Source of the DNA: Dendrocalamus latiflorus
Lineage: Eukaryota; Streptophyta; Magnoliopsida; Poales; Poaceae
DNA length: 64,000 bases
Assembly: GCA_017311315.1 (NCBI GenBank)
Contig: CM029666.1
Span: 40,016,225 to 40,080,224, forward strand
Direction: 5' to 3'
Notes under the pieces: model-generated
Told to the model about the DNA's origin: nothing
The model's input: the letters and a program-made list of their open reading frames with translations, nothing else
Database searches by the model: none
Translations under genes and position numbers: made by a program
Part shown: positions 46,163 through 57,462 of the stretch, in pieces
Position numbering within the stretch: the stretch's first letter is position 1
Layout of the letters: every line of letters starts with the position of its first letter

Positions 46163-46295
46163 CAGTGGCGGAGGACGGGAAAAAAATGAGGTGGGGCGGA
46201 TCGCCCGTCGGCCGCCCGCCTCCCGCAGGCCTTCCGCCGCCCGCATCAAGGTCTGGCGCACGCCAGGGCTTGCCATATCGGGTTCTCCGCCACTG
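46163..46295. mobile_element. 133-bp miniature hAT
   Basis: Termini CAGTGGCGGAGGACGGGAAA and TTCTCCGCCACTG with flanking octamers GTTGAAAA (46155-46162) and ATTGAAAA (46296-46303), 7 of 8 matching. The left end resembles the 912-bp hAT family, so it is probably a deletion derivative. Confidence 0.7.
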
Positions 46296-46505
46296 ATTGA
46301 AAACATGCAAAACCATGGGTTAAACCTATTCAAATCCGGAATTTTTGAACCTACACCAAACTAACATAACCCGTTTTTACTACAAATCCAACCAGATTCA
46401 ACGCGTTAGCTACCTCAACCCATTCCTATCAATTCAAAGTCAACCCGAATTAAAACCTAACCCGTTTAACCTGTTTGAACCCAACCCATTAGAGGCCTAG
46501 TCTAT

Positions 46506-46748
46506 GGGCCTGTTCTTTTCCTCCGAAGCTAGCGGCTTTTGGCTTTTGTTACAGTATCTAACTTTCAAACGGAGTATTTTCTCAAGACGGGGTCTACAAG
46601 TTAAACGATCTACACGTTAAAAGCCCAACATATGTACCAGCCAAAATCGCAAATGAGTATTTATCTCTCCGTAATCTGTACCATAAATAACCAAAATTCA
46701 AAAATTTCAGCTAAAAGCCATAAGCCACAACCGTTGCCAAACAGGCCC
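46506..46748. repeat. Tourist-like MITE, single unit
   Basis: Starts GGGCCTGTTCTTTTCC and ends CCAAACAGGCCC. The interior TTACAGTATCTAACTTTCAA and AAACGGAGTAT match the repeat at 5572-6039. Three bases TAT flank both sides. It abuts the hAT-like element. Confidence 0.6.
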
Positions 46749-48451
46749 TATGCACACGTGGTCGCGCGCGGAGCACTTGCGCTCATTCGCTACACCCATA
46801 TCATTCGTCGAGAAGAGCAAACGAGAGTGACGAACTATAGGCGAGAAGTTCATGTCCGGCTCTTCCCCACGCAATGTGAGGAGGTTAGGTTGTTGTACCA
46901 CTCAATTTGAGAGATCTATACATGCATGCGTCTCCGTGTGTCGGGTGCTGAAAACAGATCTGATCCGATCGAATTATCCAGCTATCGAATCTGGATACTT
47001 AATATTTGAACCCTGATAAAAAGTGGATCCAAATTCGGATATTGAACTAGCGAAGTCTGGGATGTCGGATGTGAATTCAGATCCAGATATCTGAATAAGA
47101 TCCGGATTCGGAATCAGATATACAGATTTGGTATATACAATAGCAATAACTCACTAATACGTATCTTTTGTATTTGACATCCAAATTGGGTATATTATAT
47201 ATGCATTTCGATTATCTCGATAAGTCCGTCATCATGGTGAACTCTAATTTGGTATTTTTATGAATTTTATTTTGGTACATCCTCCAATAAAGCTTTTTGC
47301 ATGTTATTTTTTAGCCAAATTTGATATATTTATAACCGATTTATTTGCAATATATCTAGAATTAGTGACAAAATAACATCAATGATTATGTGATAAACTA
47401 GAGGAAAAGGGGCACAAATATTTCCATAAAATCAGTATTAATTTGCTAAAACTTCATTGTATCTTAGGATATGAAGCTGTTCTCAAAAGCTGCATTATAC
47501 AAAATACATGAGATGAATGATTTATTGTTGTTGTCAATATTTAATGCACAATTACATGTTGGAGTCAGCTATTTATCAATTTAAAATATTAAAACACTTC
47601 AGTACCATGTTTTAAATAGGAGGGGCCACTTGAAATCCGAAAAATAGCTGAATCTGATCCATATTCACATCTAACATTTGTTCGGTCTGTTTTCGTATCT
47701 GACGTTTGTCCCATTCATTTTTAAATCCAAAAAATGAGTTATGAATATGGTTTAAACACTGTCTAGTCTATTTTCACCACTCTGAGGCACTGACACTTTA
47801 GTCCAAAGGCAAAAATGACTTTTTAGCGCTTCCATCTCCTAAAATTCGAAATGGTATTTGTTTAAATAGCCAGAGCGTGTTCCCGTAAACGATTGCAGCT
47901 TCATAGCGTCCTGAAACTATAAATCACGAATTCACGATTACACGGCGTGCTGCACGTGAGATACAAAGGGAGTGTCCGGGAGGTGATTTTGCCTCGGGAA
48001 AAAAAAAAGAGAATCTGACCAAGCTGGGCTCTTGCAGTGTTTACTCCAACATTTGAAGATGGGTCTCTCCGAGACGTGGCCCATGTCGTCCGAGACACCT
48101 AAGTTCGAGACGTGGGCAACCAGCCATAGAGACAGGTTGATCTCGGCCTGTACACCATGGGGCCGGTCCGACCCACTCACTCGCGTCCCAACATTTTAAC
48201 AGCAGAAGGCCCGGTACACCCGAACCCAAAACATTTTATTGTTGGGTTATATGCAGGTCATTGTGAAGTCAATATCACTCCTAATGCCAGCCGATGTCAT
48301 AAAGCTTCTCAAGTTCTTTGTATTGCAAATAAAATCTAGGTAGGAAAATATTTTGGAGGTATTTTGTCAGTTTAGTACATTGTTTGGGACAGGCTATGCA
48401 GTGCATGTAATATAGACTTTGGATAGCTTCAATCATTGACAATGATACTGC
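46749..48451. other. No gene recognised; degenerate GGATCCGAAT-rich repeat
   Basis: Sequence rich in ATCCGAATC/GGATATCTG words at 46965-47130 and again near 47630-47760, suggesting the two ends of an old, decayed transposon, but I could not define termini. Short frames at 47901-48340 are not recognised. Confidence 0.35.
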
Positions 48452-48460
48452 CTTCATGGG

Positions 48461-48866
48461 CGGTGCGGCTCAGGTGCTGGGGGCACAGCACATAGCGCGT
48501 GCGGGGTGCCCCCAGCACCCGCCACGTGTCCCACAAAATCGAAAAAAATTCCGAAAAATTCAAAAAAAAAATACTTACAAAATCCGAAAATTTGTAAAAA
48601 ATACTTTTGTAAAAATACTTTTATTAAAAAGTATTTTTAAGTACTTTAAAAAATACTTTTTAATAAAAAGTATAAATCAAAAAAAATTTAAGTACTTACA
48701 AAAATACTTTTTATACTTAAAAAAGTACTTTTTACAAATTTTCGAATTTTGTAAGTATTTTTTTGAATTTTTCGGAATTTTTTTCGGTTTTATGGGACAC
48801 GTGGCGGGTGCTGGGGGCACCCCCGCACGCGCTATGTGGTGTGCCCCCAACACCTGAGCCGCACCC
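48461..48866. mobile_element. Palindromic MULE-like MITE, 406 bp
   Basis: Near-complete inverted repeat from CGGTGCGGCTCAGGTGCTGG to CACCTGAGCCGCACCC, with GTGCTGGGGGCAC and GCCACGTGTCCCA words mirrored and an AAGTATTTTTA-rich centre. A perfect 9-bp duplication CTTCATGGG flanks it (48452-48460 and 48867-48875), as for Mutator-like elements. Confidence 0.75.
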
Positions 48867-48875
48867 CTTCATGGG

Positions 48876-49412
48876 CACATGCACCATTAACTATAGATCC
48901 ATGTATACCGTGGCTACTTGGTCCTTACAGTTCTTTGGATTTAGTCTTTATTTGTATGCCTAGAATATTCTATTTCAAAAACTACTTAGTTTCTTGTAAT
49001 ACAATTTTATAGTAATTTTTTCCTTATTCCAGTCGTCCTTTTGTTTTGCATGCATGCATGCTCACTTATTGCTGTGCTTGGGTACTCGTGGGGTGGGGAA
49101 TTACTTGTATTCTCAGGCATCTTGTGTCCTATTTGTTTCTTCTGAAGCTGGAGGGCACCACTAATCATATTCAACAAGGATTGTTGCAAGCAAACCTTGT
49201 TGGAATATCCACTTATATACAAGATACTGTTTATCTCAGTTTTTTTGTATATGTGTTTTCAGTGGAATAGATGAGCATTGAATCAAGCTCCCGATTTCAA
49301 TGCCATTGTGTTGTCTGCTTGTTATGTTCCTCATTCTGTTGTACACTTCTTATCTGTGAGTTCAATAAACTACTGCATTAGGATTGGCTTAATCTATTTT
49401 GTTTTCACCTGT
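48876..49412 (+). other. Possible exon of an unrecognised gene
   Basis: At 49148-49230 a frame reads LEGTTNHIQQGLLQANLVGI then STYIQDTVYL after a pyrimidine-rich tract and AG, which looks like a genuine exon on the plus strand. It could belong to the same gene as the exons at 58296-58973, with the Harbinger and hAT elements lying in an intron. Not recognised; the donor site is uncertain. Confidence 0.3.
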
Positions 49413-49415
49413 TTA

Positions 49416-50316
49416 GAGCATCTCCAGTAGGAGCCCTCAAATCAGGGCCCCTACTTTTGATTTGAGGGCTCCTCCTATTTTTGAGGGCTCAAATTTTTTG
49501 CATCCACTCCAACAGCAGCCCTCAAATCAGAGCTCTCAAATCTATCCCAACAGACAATGACACATAGGACCCACCCGTCATCCCCTCCTCGTGGGGACAA
49601 GAAGAGTCGTGTCGGGCGGGGGAACATCGGCGAGCGGAGAGGAGCCGCCGAGACGTCGCCGGAGGGGAGGAGCCGCGCCGGATCTAACCGGAGGGGGGAG
49701 CTGCGCCAGATCTCCCCGCGAGGAGAGGAAGCGTCGGGCCAGGATCTCGCGCAGGGAGGGGTCGGCCACGCCGGGAGCCAGGGAGGGGTCGGCCACGCCG
49801 CCACCTTCCCGCCGCCCGCCGCCTCGTCGCGCGCGGGGGAGAGAAAGAAGTCGCACGCGGGAGGCGCTTGCGGGCGGGCTACGGGCGTCGCTTGCGGGCG
49901 GGGTGCGGACGGGCTGCGGGCTTCGCGCGCGGGGAGGGGAACTGGCGGCGCGCACGGGCGGGGAGGGGAACGGGCGGCGCGCACGGGCGGGGAAAGACGC
50001 GGGCGGGGAAAGAGGCGCGCGAGGAAGGGAACAGGCGGCGCGCGAGGGAGGGGAAAGACGCGCGCGGGGAAAGACGCGCGCGAGGAGGGAACAGGCGGTG
50101 TGCGAGGGAGGGGAAAGAGGCAGCGGTGCGTAGAAAACTGCTCCAACTGTGATTTGGGGGCTTGGCCTAGAGCCCCAGGAATGAGGGCTGAGGGAGGATT
50201 TAAGGGGTCCCTCAAATTTGAGGGCTCTAGTAGGGGCCCTGCTGGAGCTCTATTTTTGTCTCAAGCCCCTAATTTTGGTTTTGGGGGCTCAAGTAGGGGC
50301 CCTGCTGGAGATGCTC
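49416..50316. mobile_element. PIF/Harbinger non-autonomous element, 901 bp
   Basis: Ends GAGCATCTCCAGTAGGAGCC and GGGCCCTGCTGGAGATGCTC are inverted repeats, flanked by TTA at 49413-49415 and 50317-50319, the Harbinger target. The interior is very GC-rich, with tandem GGGAAAGACGCGCGC/GGGAACAGGCGGCGCGC units (49930-50115). Long open frames on both strands come from the purine-rich repeats. No transposase. Confidence 0.75.
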
Positions 50317-50427
50317 TTAGCTGGACTACCCTAGGTTACTCAAAGGATGCTAATTTTACGCGCTCAGTCTTGGTGTCAGGGGCGGACCCACAGGGTATGC
50401 CGGGTGGGCCACGGCATACCCTGGGGC

Positions 50428-51309
50428 CCAGCCGGCAGCGCGGCGCGTACCAGCGGACGAGCTCCAGGCCGCTTCCCGCGGAGGGCGGCGGCGCGCGCGC
50501 GTCGTCGGAGTCTGGAGGTGGGTGTGGCTCCGATCCGGATTTGGATTTGTTGCTGTGGGGATTTGGGGTTTGGGTTGATCTGCATTTGGCTAAGTCGGCG
50601 TGATTCGCTTGCTTGCGCGTGTCTGCTGAATCTGTCGCTTGATCTCTGAAGATTTAGGGGATTTTTGTTCTTTGACCCAAGTATACATGTGATTTAGCTT
50701 CAGAACACTCGCGCCATTTGGATAGTGTGATAGTGCGATCGGTGTATAGTTGTTTGTCTTTGTGCATACGAAATTGTTCATGGCCGTCCAAGTAGACAAC
50801 TCACTTATCATGCCTGGAAAGTGTGCTATGATTGCAGAGAAATCGCTTCATGGTGATTGATTTTGCATTAGTTTGACGTTTCAGAAGAATTACTTGGTGG
50901 AAATGATGAACTTAATTCTTCTATTGAATAGGATATTAATGCCTCGTTTGCTAGATTTTTTTAGTGTACGCTGTGCGTAAGTGTTGCCTAACATGATCAT
51001 TCCAAATTCATAAGTTCATTGTCTTGAAAATGTGAAGCGTTCTTTGCGTTCTTTTTTGTTGTGTGTGGAAATATCGATTTAACCTGGAGCATCCTTTTCT
51101 TTTAATCAATTGAAGTATCTTATCGTCCCCCTGTTCCTAGCAGTTTCTAGTAGAGTTAGAGTTGCTGTAAGGCTTAGGCCTCAGAATGCAGAGGAGTTGG
51201 CGGCAGATGCTGACTTTGGTGATTGTGTTGAACTCCAGCCAGAGGTTTGCTTACAGAGTTTGCTTCACAGAAGAGAGTGTATGAAGTTGTCGCAAAACCA
51301 GTTGTCGAG
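50428..51309 (+). pseudogene. Captured armadillo-type kinesin N-terminal exons
   Basis: Exon 1 tail (to 50517) encodes RGAYQRTSSRPLPAEGGGAR. Exon 2 (51144-51244), in the correct phase, gives SSRVRVAVRLRPQNAEELAA through FGDCVELQPE, the first strand of a kinesin motor as in plant armadillo-repeat kinesins. It is followed by only 12 bp with intron-like ends (GT...AG) and then exon piece EFASQKRVYEVVAKPVVE (51257-51309) and another donor. The missing exon between them and the 12-bp pseudo-intron show an internal deletion from one intron into the next. The rest of the motor is absent. Captured, non-functional fragment. Confidence 0.8.
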
Positions 51310-51319
51310 GTATATGAAG

Positions 51320-51791
51320 TGTTAATCTCTAGATCTAGGATCTCCTAGGGTAGATCTAGTGGGGCTTCTTTTCTCTAGGGTTCTTGATGTTCTACCGAGA
51401 GAGGGGTACCAACCTTCCGACTGCGTGGAGGAGGAGGAGGCCATCTCGGGTTCGGCGGTGGAGATCTGCGCACGGGCAGCGACGGTTGGGGAAGGGCGTG
51501 GAGCTCCTTGGCGGCGGCGCGTCCCGGACGGCGGCGACTCCCTGGCGGCGGTGAACGGCGGTGGAACTTCCCGTCGCTTCAGCGCCCCCCTCAACAGATC
51601 GGTCTAGGGTTTGTCGGTGGGGTGACGGCGGCGCGGTCAACCTCGTGATGCCTGCCGCCCGGCCCCCACCTCTGTATTTATAGCGCTGGCGACAGGGGCC
51701 CACCAGCCAAACGGGCTGGGCGCCCCCGATCAGGGCGCGGTCAAGGGATGGGCTTTGGCCGTTGGGCCAAAGCCCTGAGATCACTCTAACA
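51320..51791 (-). repeat. 3' LTR of young copia
   Basis: 472 bp, starts TGTTAATCTCTAGATC and ends GATCACTCTAACA as read on the plus strand. Contains a TATTTATA motif near 51675, a plausible promoter element on either strand. Confidence 0.9.
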
Positions 51792-51801
51792 TTCTCCCCC
51801 T
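51792..51801 (-). promoter_or_regulatory. Polypurine tract of young copia
   Basis: On the minus strand AAGGGGGAGAA directly precedes the 3' LTR, the primer for plus-strand DNA synthesis. Confidence 0.75.
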
Positions 51802-51978
51802 TGATCTCAATCTATACTTAATCTTTAATTACTTTTGACTTTACACATTCCATCACAGATTAGTGCATAGAACATGTCTCATCGTCACGGTCAATCGCCG
51901 ATAGATTCAACAGTTACAATACACCTCTCTGTTCTGAAATAGTTACTTTAATCTTTGGGCCATCTTTTAGTCCAGGAA

Positions 51979-54900
51979 TCATAGGCTTTCCCTTAAACCC
52001 ATGCCGGCTACATGTTCTCTGAACACGTTGGGTGGTAAGCCTTTAGTAAGCGGATCCGCTAACATCTTTGCGGTACTTATGTGCTCAAGACTTATAATTT
52101 GATCCCGAACTTTATCTTTCCCAACATAGTATTTTATGTCAATGTGTTTGGCAGCACCACTTGACTTATTGTTGTGGGCATACGTTACTGCGGGTTCATT
52201 ATCGCAGTACAACTTAAGTGGTCTATTGATGTCGTCAACCACTTTTAAACCGGGTATGAACTTTTTTAGCCAGTTCACCTGCCCCGTAGCCTCATAACAT
52301 GCTACAAACTCGGCATACATTGTGGACGATGTAGTGACGGTTTGCTTTGAGCTTTTCCACGATATAGCTCCTCCAGCGAGAGTGAATACATATCCGGATG
52401 TAGACTTTCTATCATCTCCCGCAAAATCAGAATCTGTATACCCCACTATATGGAGTAAATCTGATCTTCTGTATGTCATCATGAGGCTTTTTGTTCCTTG
52501 CAAATAACGCAAGACTTTCTTTATCAATTTCCAATGTTCTATTCCAGGATTGCTCTGGAATCTGCCAAGTAACCCGGTAACAAATGCTAAGTCAGGGCGT
52601 GTGCACACTTGAGCATACTGTAAGCTTCCGACAGCTGAAGCATATGGAACCGCTTTCATTTGATCGATCTCATACTGGTTCCTAGGGCATTGAAAATCCC
52701 CATATCTGTCGCCCTTGACTATAGGTGCAGGTGAAGGACTACTTTTATGCATACCAAATTTCTTTAAGACTTTCTCTATGTATGCCTTTTGTGACAGTCC
52801 CAATACCCCTTTGTTTCTATCTCGGTGAATTTTGATCCCTAGAACGAACGAGGCTTCACCAAGATCTTTCATATCGAAGTTTGAGGATAAAAACTTCTTT
52901 GTTTCCAGTAGCAGATTAACATCACTACTAGCTAGTAGGATATCATCCACATACAGGATTAGGAAGATGAACTTCCCATCTTTAAACTTTGCATAAACAC
53001 AGTTGTCCTCAACATTCTCTTTAAACCCAAATTTTCTTATTGTACTGTCAAACTTCAAGTACCACTGTCTTGAAGCTTGCTTTAACCCATATATTGATTT
53101 CTTTAGGCGGCATCCCATTCTTTCATTTCCTTCCACAACAAAACCTTTCGGTTGTGCCATGTAAACATTTTCCTCCAAATCCCCATTAAGAAATACCGTC
53201 TTTACATCCATCTGATGTAACTCTAGATCATAATGTGCCACTAATGCCATTATGATTCTGAAGGAATCTTTACATGAGACTGGAGAAAATGTCTCATTGT
53301 AATCAATTCCTTCTCTTTGCGTAAAGCCTTTTGCCACAGGTCGCGCTTTATATCTTTCTACATTCCCTTGGGAGTCATGTTTTGTCTTGTAGACCCATTT
53401 ACAGCCTAATGTTTTGGCTCCTTTAGGAATAATTTCCAAGTCCCAGACTTTATTAGTCTTCATGGACCTCATCTCCTCTTCCATGGCCTCAAGCCATTTT
53501 GAGGAATTTTCGCTTCTCATGGCTTCTTCAAATGAGGTGGGATCATCCTCCATTTGAAATTCCTCTGTATGATAAATCTGATAATCATCAGAAATAGCTG
53601 ATCTTCTTACTCTTTGAGACCTCCTCGGGGCCCCCTCATTTGGTATATTTTCTGTTTGAGGCTGTTGTTGCTCCCCCTCATCTGTGGCAATAGGTTCTAT
53701 AGGATCCTGAAGGACAGGTTCCTCATTATTATTCATTGTTGCCACAGGAGGAACAATAACAGGTGCTGGCACCACAGTGTCTTGCACCGTCGGTGCAGCA
53801 ACAGCAGGTAGTGTGAAGAATGACTCTTGAATCATCGGAGTGGGCGCATACACCCGCTTCTCTTCAAGGTCAATCTCTCGAGCTACCATGCTCCCCCTCA
53901 TCATCTCATCCTCTAAGAAGACAGCGTGTCTCGTTTCTACAAACTTTGTGTATCTGTCTGGACAGTAGAAACGATAACCTTTTGACTTTTCAGGGTAGCC
54001 AATGAAATGGCAACTTACTGTTTTGGGATCAAGTTTCCCAAGGTTTGGGTTAAATACTTTAGCCTCAGCAGGACTCCCCCACACACGCAAGTGCTTTAGT
54101 GAGGGAACTCTTCCTGTCCACAACTCGTACGGTGTTTTGGGCACCGACTTACTAGGCACTCTGTTGAGAATATGAATGGCGGTTTTCAACGCCTCCATCC
54201 ATAAACTCAATGGGAGTGTGGAGTAGCTCATCATACTTCGCACCATATCCATCAGGGTACGGTTGCGTCTTTCAGCTACTCCATTTTGCTGAGGTTCGCC
54301 CGGCATAGAATACTGGGCCACTATTCCATTTTCCTGTAAAAACCTTGCAAAAGGTCCAGGAACTTGTCCATATGGGGTATGTCGACCGTAGTACTCCCCC
54401 CCACGATCAGATCGGACTATCTTAATCTTTAAATCGTGTTGATTTTCAATTTCAGCCTTAAATATCTTGAATTTATCCAAGGCTTCATTTCTTTCTTTGA
54501 TTGGATAAATATATCCATAACGGGAGTAATCATCTGTGAATGTTATGAACGAGTCATATCCATCCACACTTTTCACAGGAAAAGGACCACAAATATCTGT
54601 GTGAATAATTTGTAGAACTCCTGTGCTTCTTTTAGCGTCTTTTTTAATTTTCTTTATATATTTTCCTTTAATGCATTCTCTGCATTGTTCTAAGTCTGAG
54701 AACTCTAATGGAGGAAGAATATCATTCTTTACTAGTCTTTCTATTCTCCCCCTCGAAATATGGCCTAAACGACAGTGCCATAATTTCGACGACTCATCTA
54801 GAGTTCTCTTTCGTTTTCTGTTTACATTCGTAGACGAGGATTCAATCACTTTCTCGCACGCAACGTTCTCATTATCGCATACGACATTCACATCATCACA

Positions 54901-56160
54901 TAATGATAACAAATAAAGCTCATTCTGTAATATGGCAATACCAACACATTCTTTATTAAACATTATTTCGCATTTGCCATTTCCAAAATTGCAATCATAA
55001 CCATCTTTGTCCAAATTTGACACACTAATCAAATTCCTCTGTAAAGAGGGTACAAAAAGGACATCTCTAAGTAAAAGAGTGGAGCCATTAGCTAATTCTA
55101 ATGAAAGATCGCCAACGGCTTCAACTTCAGCTTCGATTCCATTTGCGACTTTAACGCATCTTTCTTTTCTTTGCGTAGTCCTCGTCGAACGGAATCCCTG
55201 TAAAGAATTAGCAACATGAACAGTTGCTCCTGAGTCAATCCACCAAGTGGATTTCGAATATTGTACATACAGGCATTCATTTATAAAGGTAATAATGTTC
55301 TCACCTTTCTTAGCCATTATCATCTTTAAGTAGTCAGGACAATCCTTCTTGTAGTGTCCCGTCTTCTTGCAGTGAAGGCACTGGTCTTTGTCTACAGCAA
55401 ATTTGTTCTGTTGAGGCTGATGTACAGAGGCTTTGGCCTTGTTCTTTGAGAAGGGGTTACTGTTGTAATTCTTTTTCTTGTTTTCCCTCACAAAGTTGAT
55501 AGAACCACCATGTGAGGATTTGATTCTTTCCTCCTCTTGCACGCACATAGCTATGCACTTTTCCATGTCCCATTTCTCGGGCTGCATATTATAGTTGACA
55601 ACAAAAGTGTCAAACTCTTTTGGCAAAGAAGCAAAAACCAAATGAATAAGGAACTCATCCTTGAGAGCCAAATCCATCGGTTTAAGTTTAGATGCCAAGT
55701 TGCTCATTCTAAGAATGTGCTCTCTTATGCCATTGCCACCGCCAGAATACCTCTCTGTTACCAGCTGCTTAATCAGCTGTGTAGCATAAGTCTTTGAAGA
55801 GCCAGTGAACTGACTCTTTATTTTATCAAGGTATTCAGTGACAGTGTCACACTCTGCAATTGAGCCCAGAATAGCAGGCTCAATTGTGTTCTTTATCACA
55901 GCCATACATTTCTTGTTGGCTGTGGTCCATTTCTTATGATCAAGGTCATAAGACATCTGTAAGGGAGCATGATCCCTCTGTCTTTTCTGCCATGCAGTGT
56001 CATCCTCATTCTGTTCCCTCACTGGCGCCAAAGGCTCAGTGGGACGTGCTGTAGTGAGGACCCAGTCCACCTCAGCCAAGATAAAAGCTAAATCTAACTT
56101 TTTCTTCTACTCTCCATAATTATCACCTTTGAGAATGGGGATTTCTCTAATACAACTCAT
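51979..56160 (-). pseudogene. copia gag-pol polyprotein, open except for one early stop
   Basis: Single frame with the full copia order: gag (UBN2-type) from about 56100, zinc knuckle CLHCKKTGHYKKDC (near 55365), protease WWIDSGATVHV (near 55235), integrase HHCC zinc motif (near 54775, 54685) and catalytic DDE core (DICGPF near 54590), reverse transcriptase with MDVKTVFLNGDL (near 53200) and YVDDILL (near 52945), and RNase H GYTDSDFAGD (near 52425), ending GLRESL at 51979. The natural start is ATG 56160; codon 18 is TAG (56107-56109), at a position where this gag family usually has tryptophan after NYGE. Downstream the frame is open for 1366 codons with no in-frame ATG near its beginning. So the element looks recently active but this copy carries one disabling mutation. 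Confidence 0.85.
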
Positions 56161-57449
56161 TAAGTTGTATCCTCCTGAAAAAATATTTCAAATACAGTGA
56201 GAACGTAACATCAAAATTATATGCCTTATTTCCAACGTTGGTCAAAAATACGACATACAATTTAAAAACAATTCTATCATACATTAAATCTACATCACCG
56301 TTGGGCAGAAATAGAAATAATGCATAAAATCATCATTAAAAAATTTATAATACTGTTATTAACAACGTTGGTCAGAAAATAACAATATCATAAATCTCTG
56401 GAAATTTTATCTATTTTTCCAAAATTAAATTCTCCCGTTGGTTCGAATTTAATAATGAAAATCAATTAATATTAACTTTTTCAGCGGAAACTGTAATTAT
56501 TCAAAATAATTCAATATTCAGAAGCATTATACAGTACACATTTAATCTCTGAAAAAATATACACGTTGGTGCAAAAAATTTACAGAGATTTGGATCAAAT
56601 TTCAATCAAATTCATCAAAAAATGCTTCTGAAAATCAATAAAAACAGTTAACACAATTTACTGTTCATTTGGGCATTTCGGCCTGCTCCACGCGCGGCCT
56701 CGGCCCAGACGGCCCGCTCAGCCGCGCCGCACGCCCGCGGCCCAACGGCGCTGCCCACGGCGGCCCCGCCCTCTTTCTCCCCCGCGCGGCCCAGGCGGCT
56801 GCTCTCTCCCGCGCCTCACGCGCGAGCGCTCGCGCCCATGCAGCCAGCGGCGCCGGCCTCTTTCTCCCCGCGCCCAGGCCGCAACCTGGGCCTGGGCCGG
56901 GAAATCCTCTCCCGCCTGGACCGCAAACGGCCAGAGGTTCCTCAGCCGCCCGATCGGATCGGACGGCCGACAGCGCGCGCGGCGGGGATCAATATCCCGA
57001 AACCCTAACCCTATTCTCGCCCGCCCCCTTGCGAAAAAAACGGAGCGGCGGCTCCCTGTCCCGCGAGGCGATGGCGGCCGCGACGGCCCCGAGCGCGGAG
57101 CGGCAGCGCGGCGGCCCCCGGAGGGCGGCAGCGGGCGGCGGCCCTGCGCGCGCAACGAGCGACGGCGGCACGCGCACCCGCGAGGATGAGCAGCGGGGCG
57201 GGGTCCCACGGAGCGGCAGCGGCCCGAAGGCGGCGCGGCGGCCCCAGCCGCTTGCGAGAGCGGAGCGGCACGGCGGCGACTGCTGGCGGCGGCGTCGGCA
57301 AGCCTACGGCGAGCGGCGGCTCGACAACAGCCGTAAGACCCCCGACCCCCTCATCTCCCTTTTTTTTTGTTTCTTTCTTTCCGATCCGGGGAGCTAGGGT
57401 TTGGGATTCTTTTCTTTCTTTTTCCCGCATCTAGATCTAAGCCTAGTAT

Positions 57450-57461
57450 GCTCTGATACCA
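57450..57461 (-). promoter_or_regulatory. Primer-binding site of young copia
   Basis: Minus strand TGGTATCAGAGC, complementary to initiator tRNA-Met, one base inside the 5' LTR. Confidence 0.88.
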
Positions 57462-57462
57462 T

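Larger units (their letters stand above)
45004..46499 (+). mobile_element. hAT-like element carrying a SPIRAL1-like gene
   Basis: Left end TAGGCCAACTAACGGGTT and right end AACCCATTAGAGGCCTA are imperfect inverted repeats. Flanking octamers GTCGATGC (44996-45003) and GTCTATGG (46500-46507) match at 6 of 8, fitting an aged hAT duplication. Both ends have AACCCAACCC-type words. The interior carries the SPIRAL1-like pseudogene below and a further 133-bp mini-hAT. No transposase. Confidence 0.5.

Noticed and set aside
45060..46490. AACCCAACCC words as interstitial telomere repeats
   Set aside because: They are irregular and part of the ends of a hAT-like element, not tandem TTTAGGG units.
49557..50603. 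A 348-codon open frame on the plus strand and a 246-codon frame on the minus strand (49475-50215) as genes
   Set aside because: They lie in the GC-rich interior of a Harbinger element made of short purine-rich repeats. Stops are rare there on both strands, the composition is Arg/Gly or Pro/Ser rich, no domain is recognisable, and the plus frame runs across the element boundary into the hAT.
56669..57434. Open frames in the GC-rich copia leader as an extra retroviral-type gene
   Set aside because: Frames occur on both strands, have low-complexity Ala/Arg/Pro composition, and no envelope-like features (signal peptide, membrane segment) are seen.
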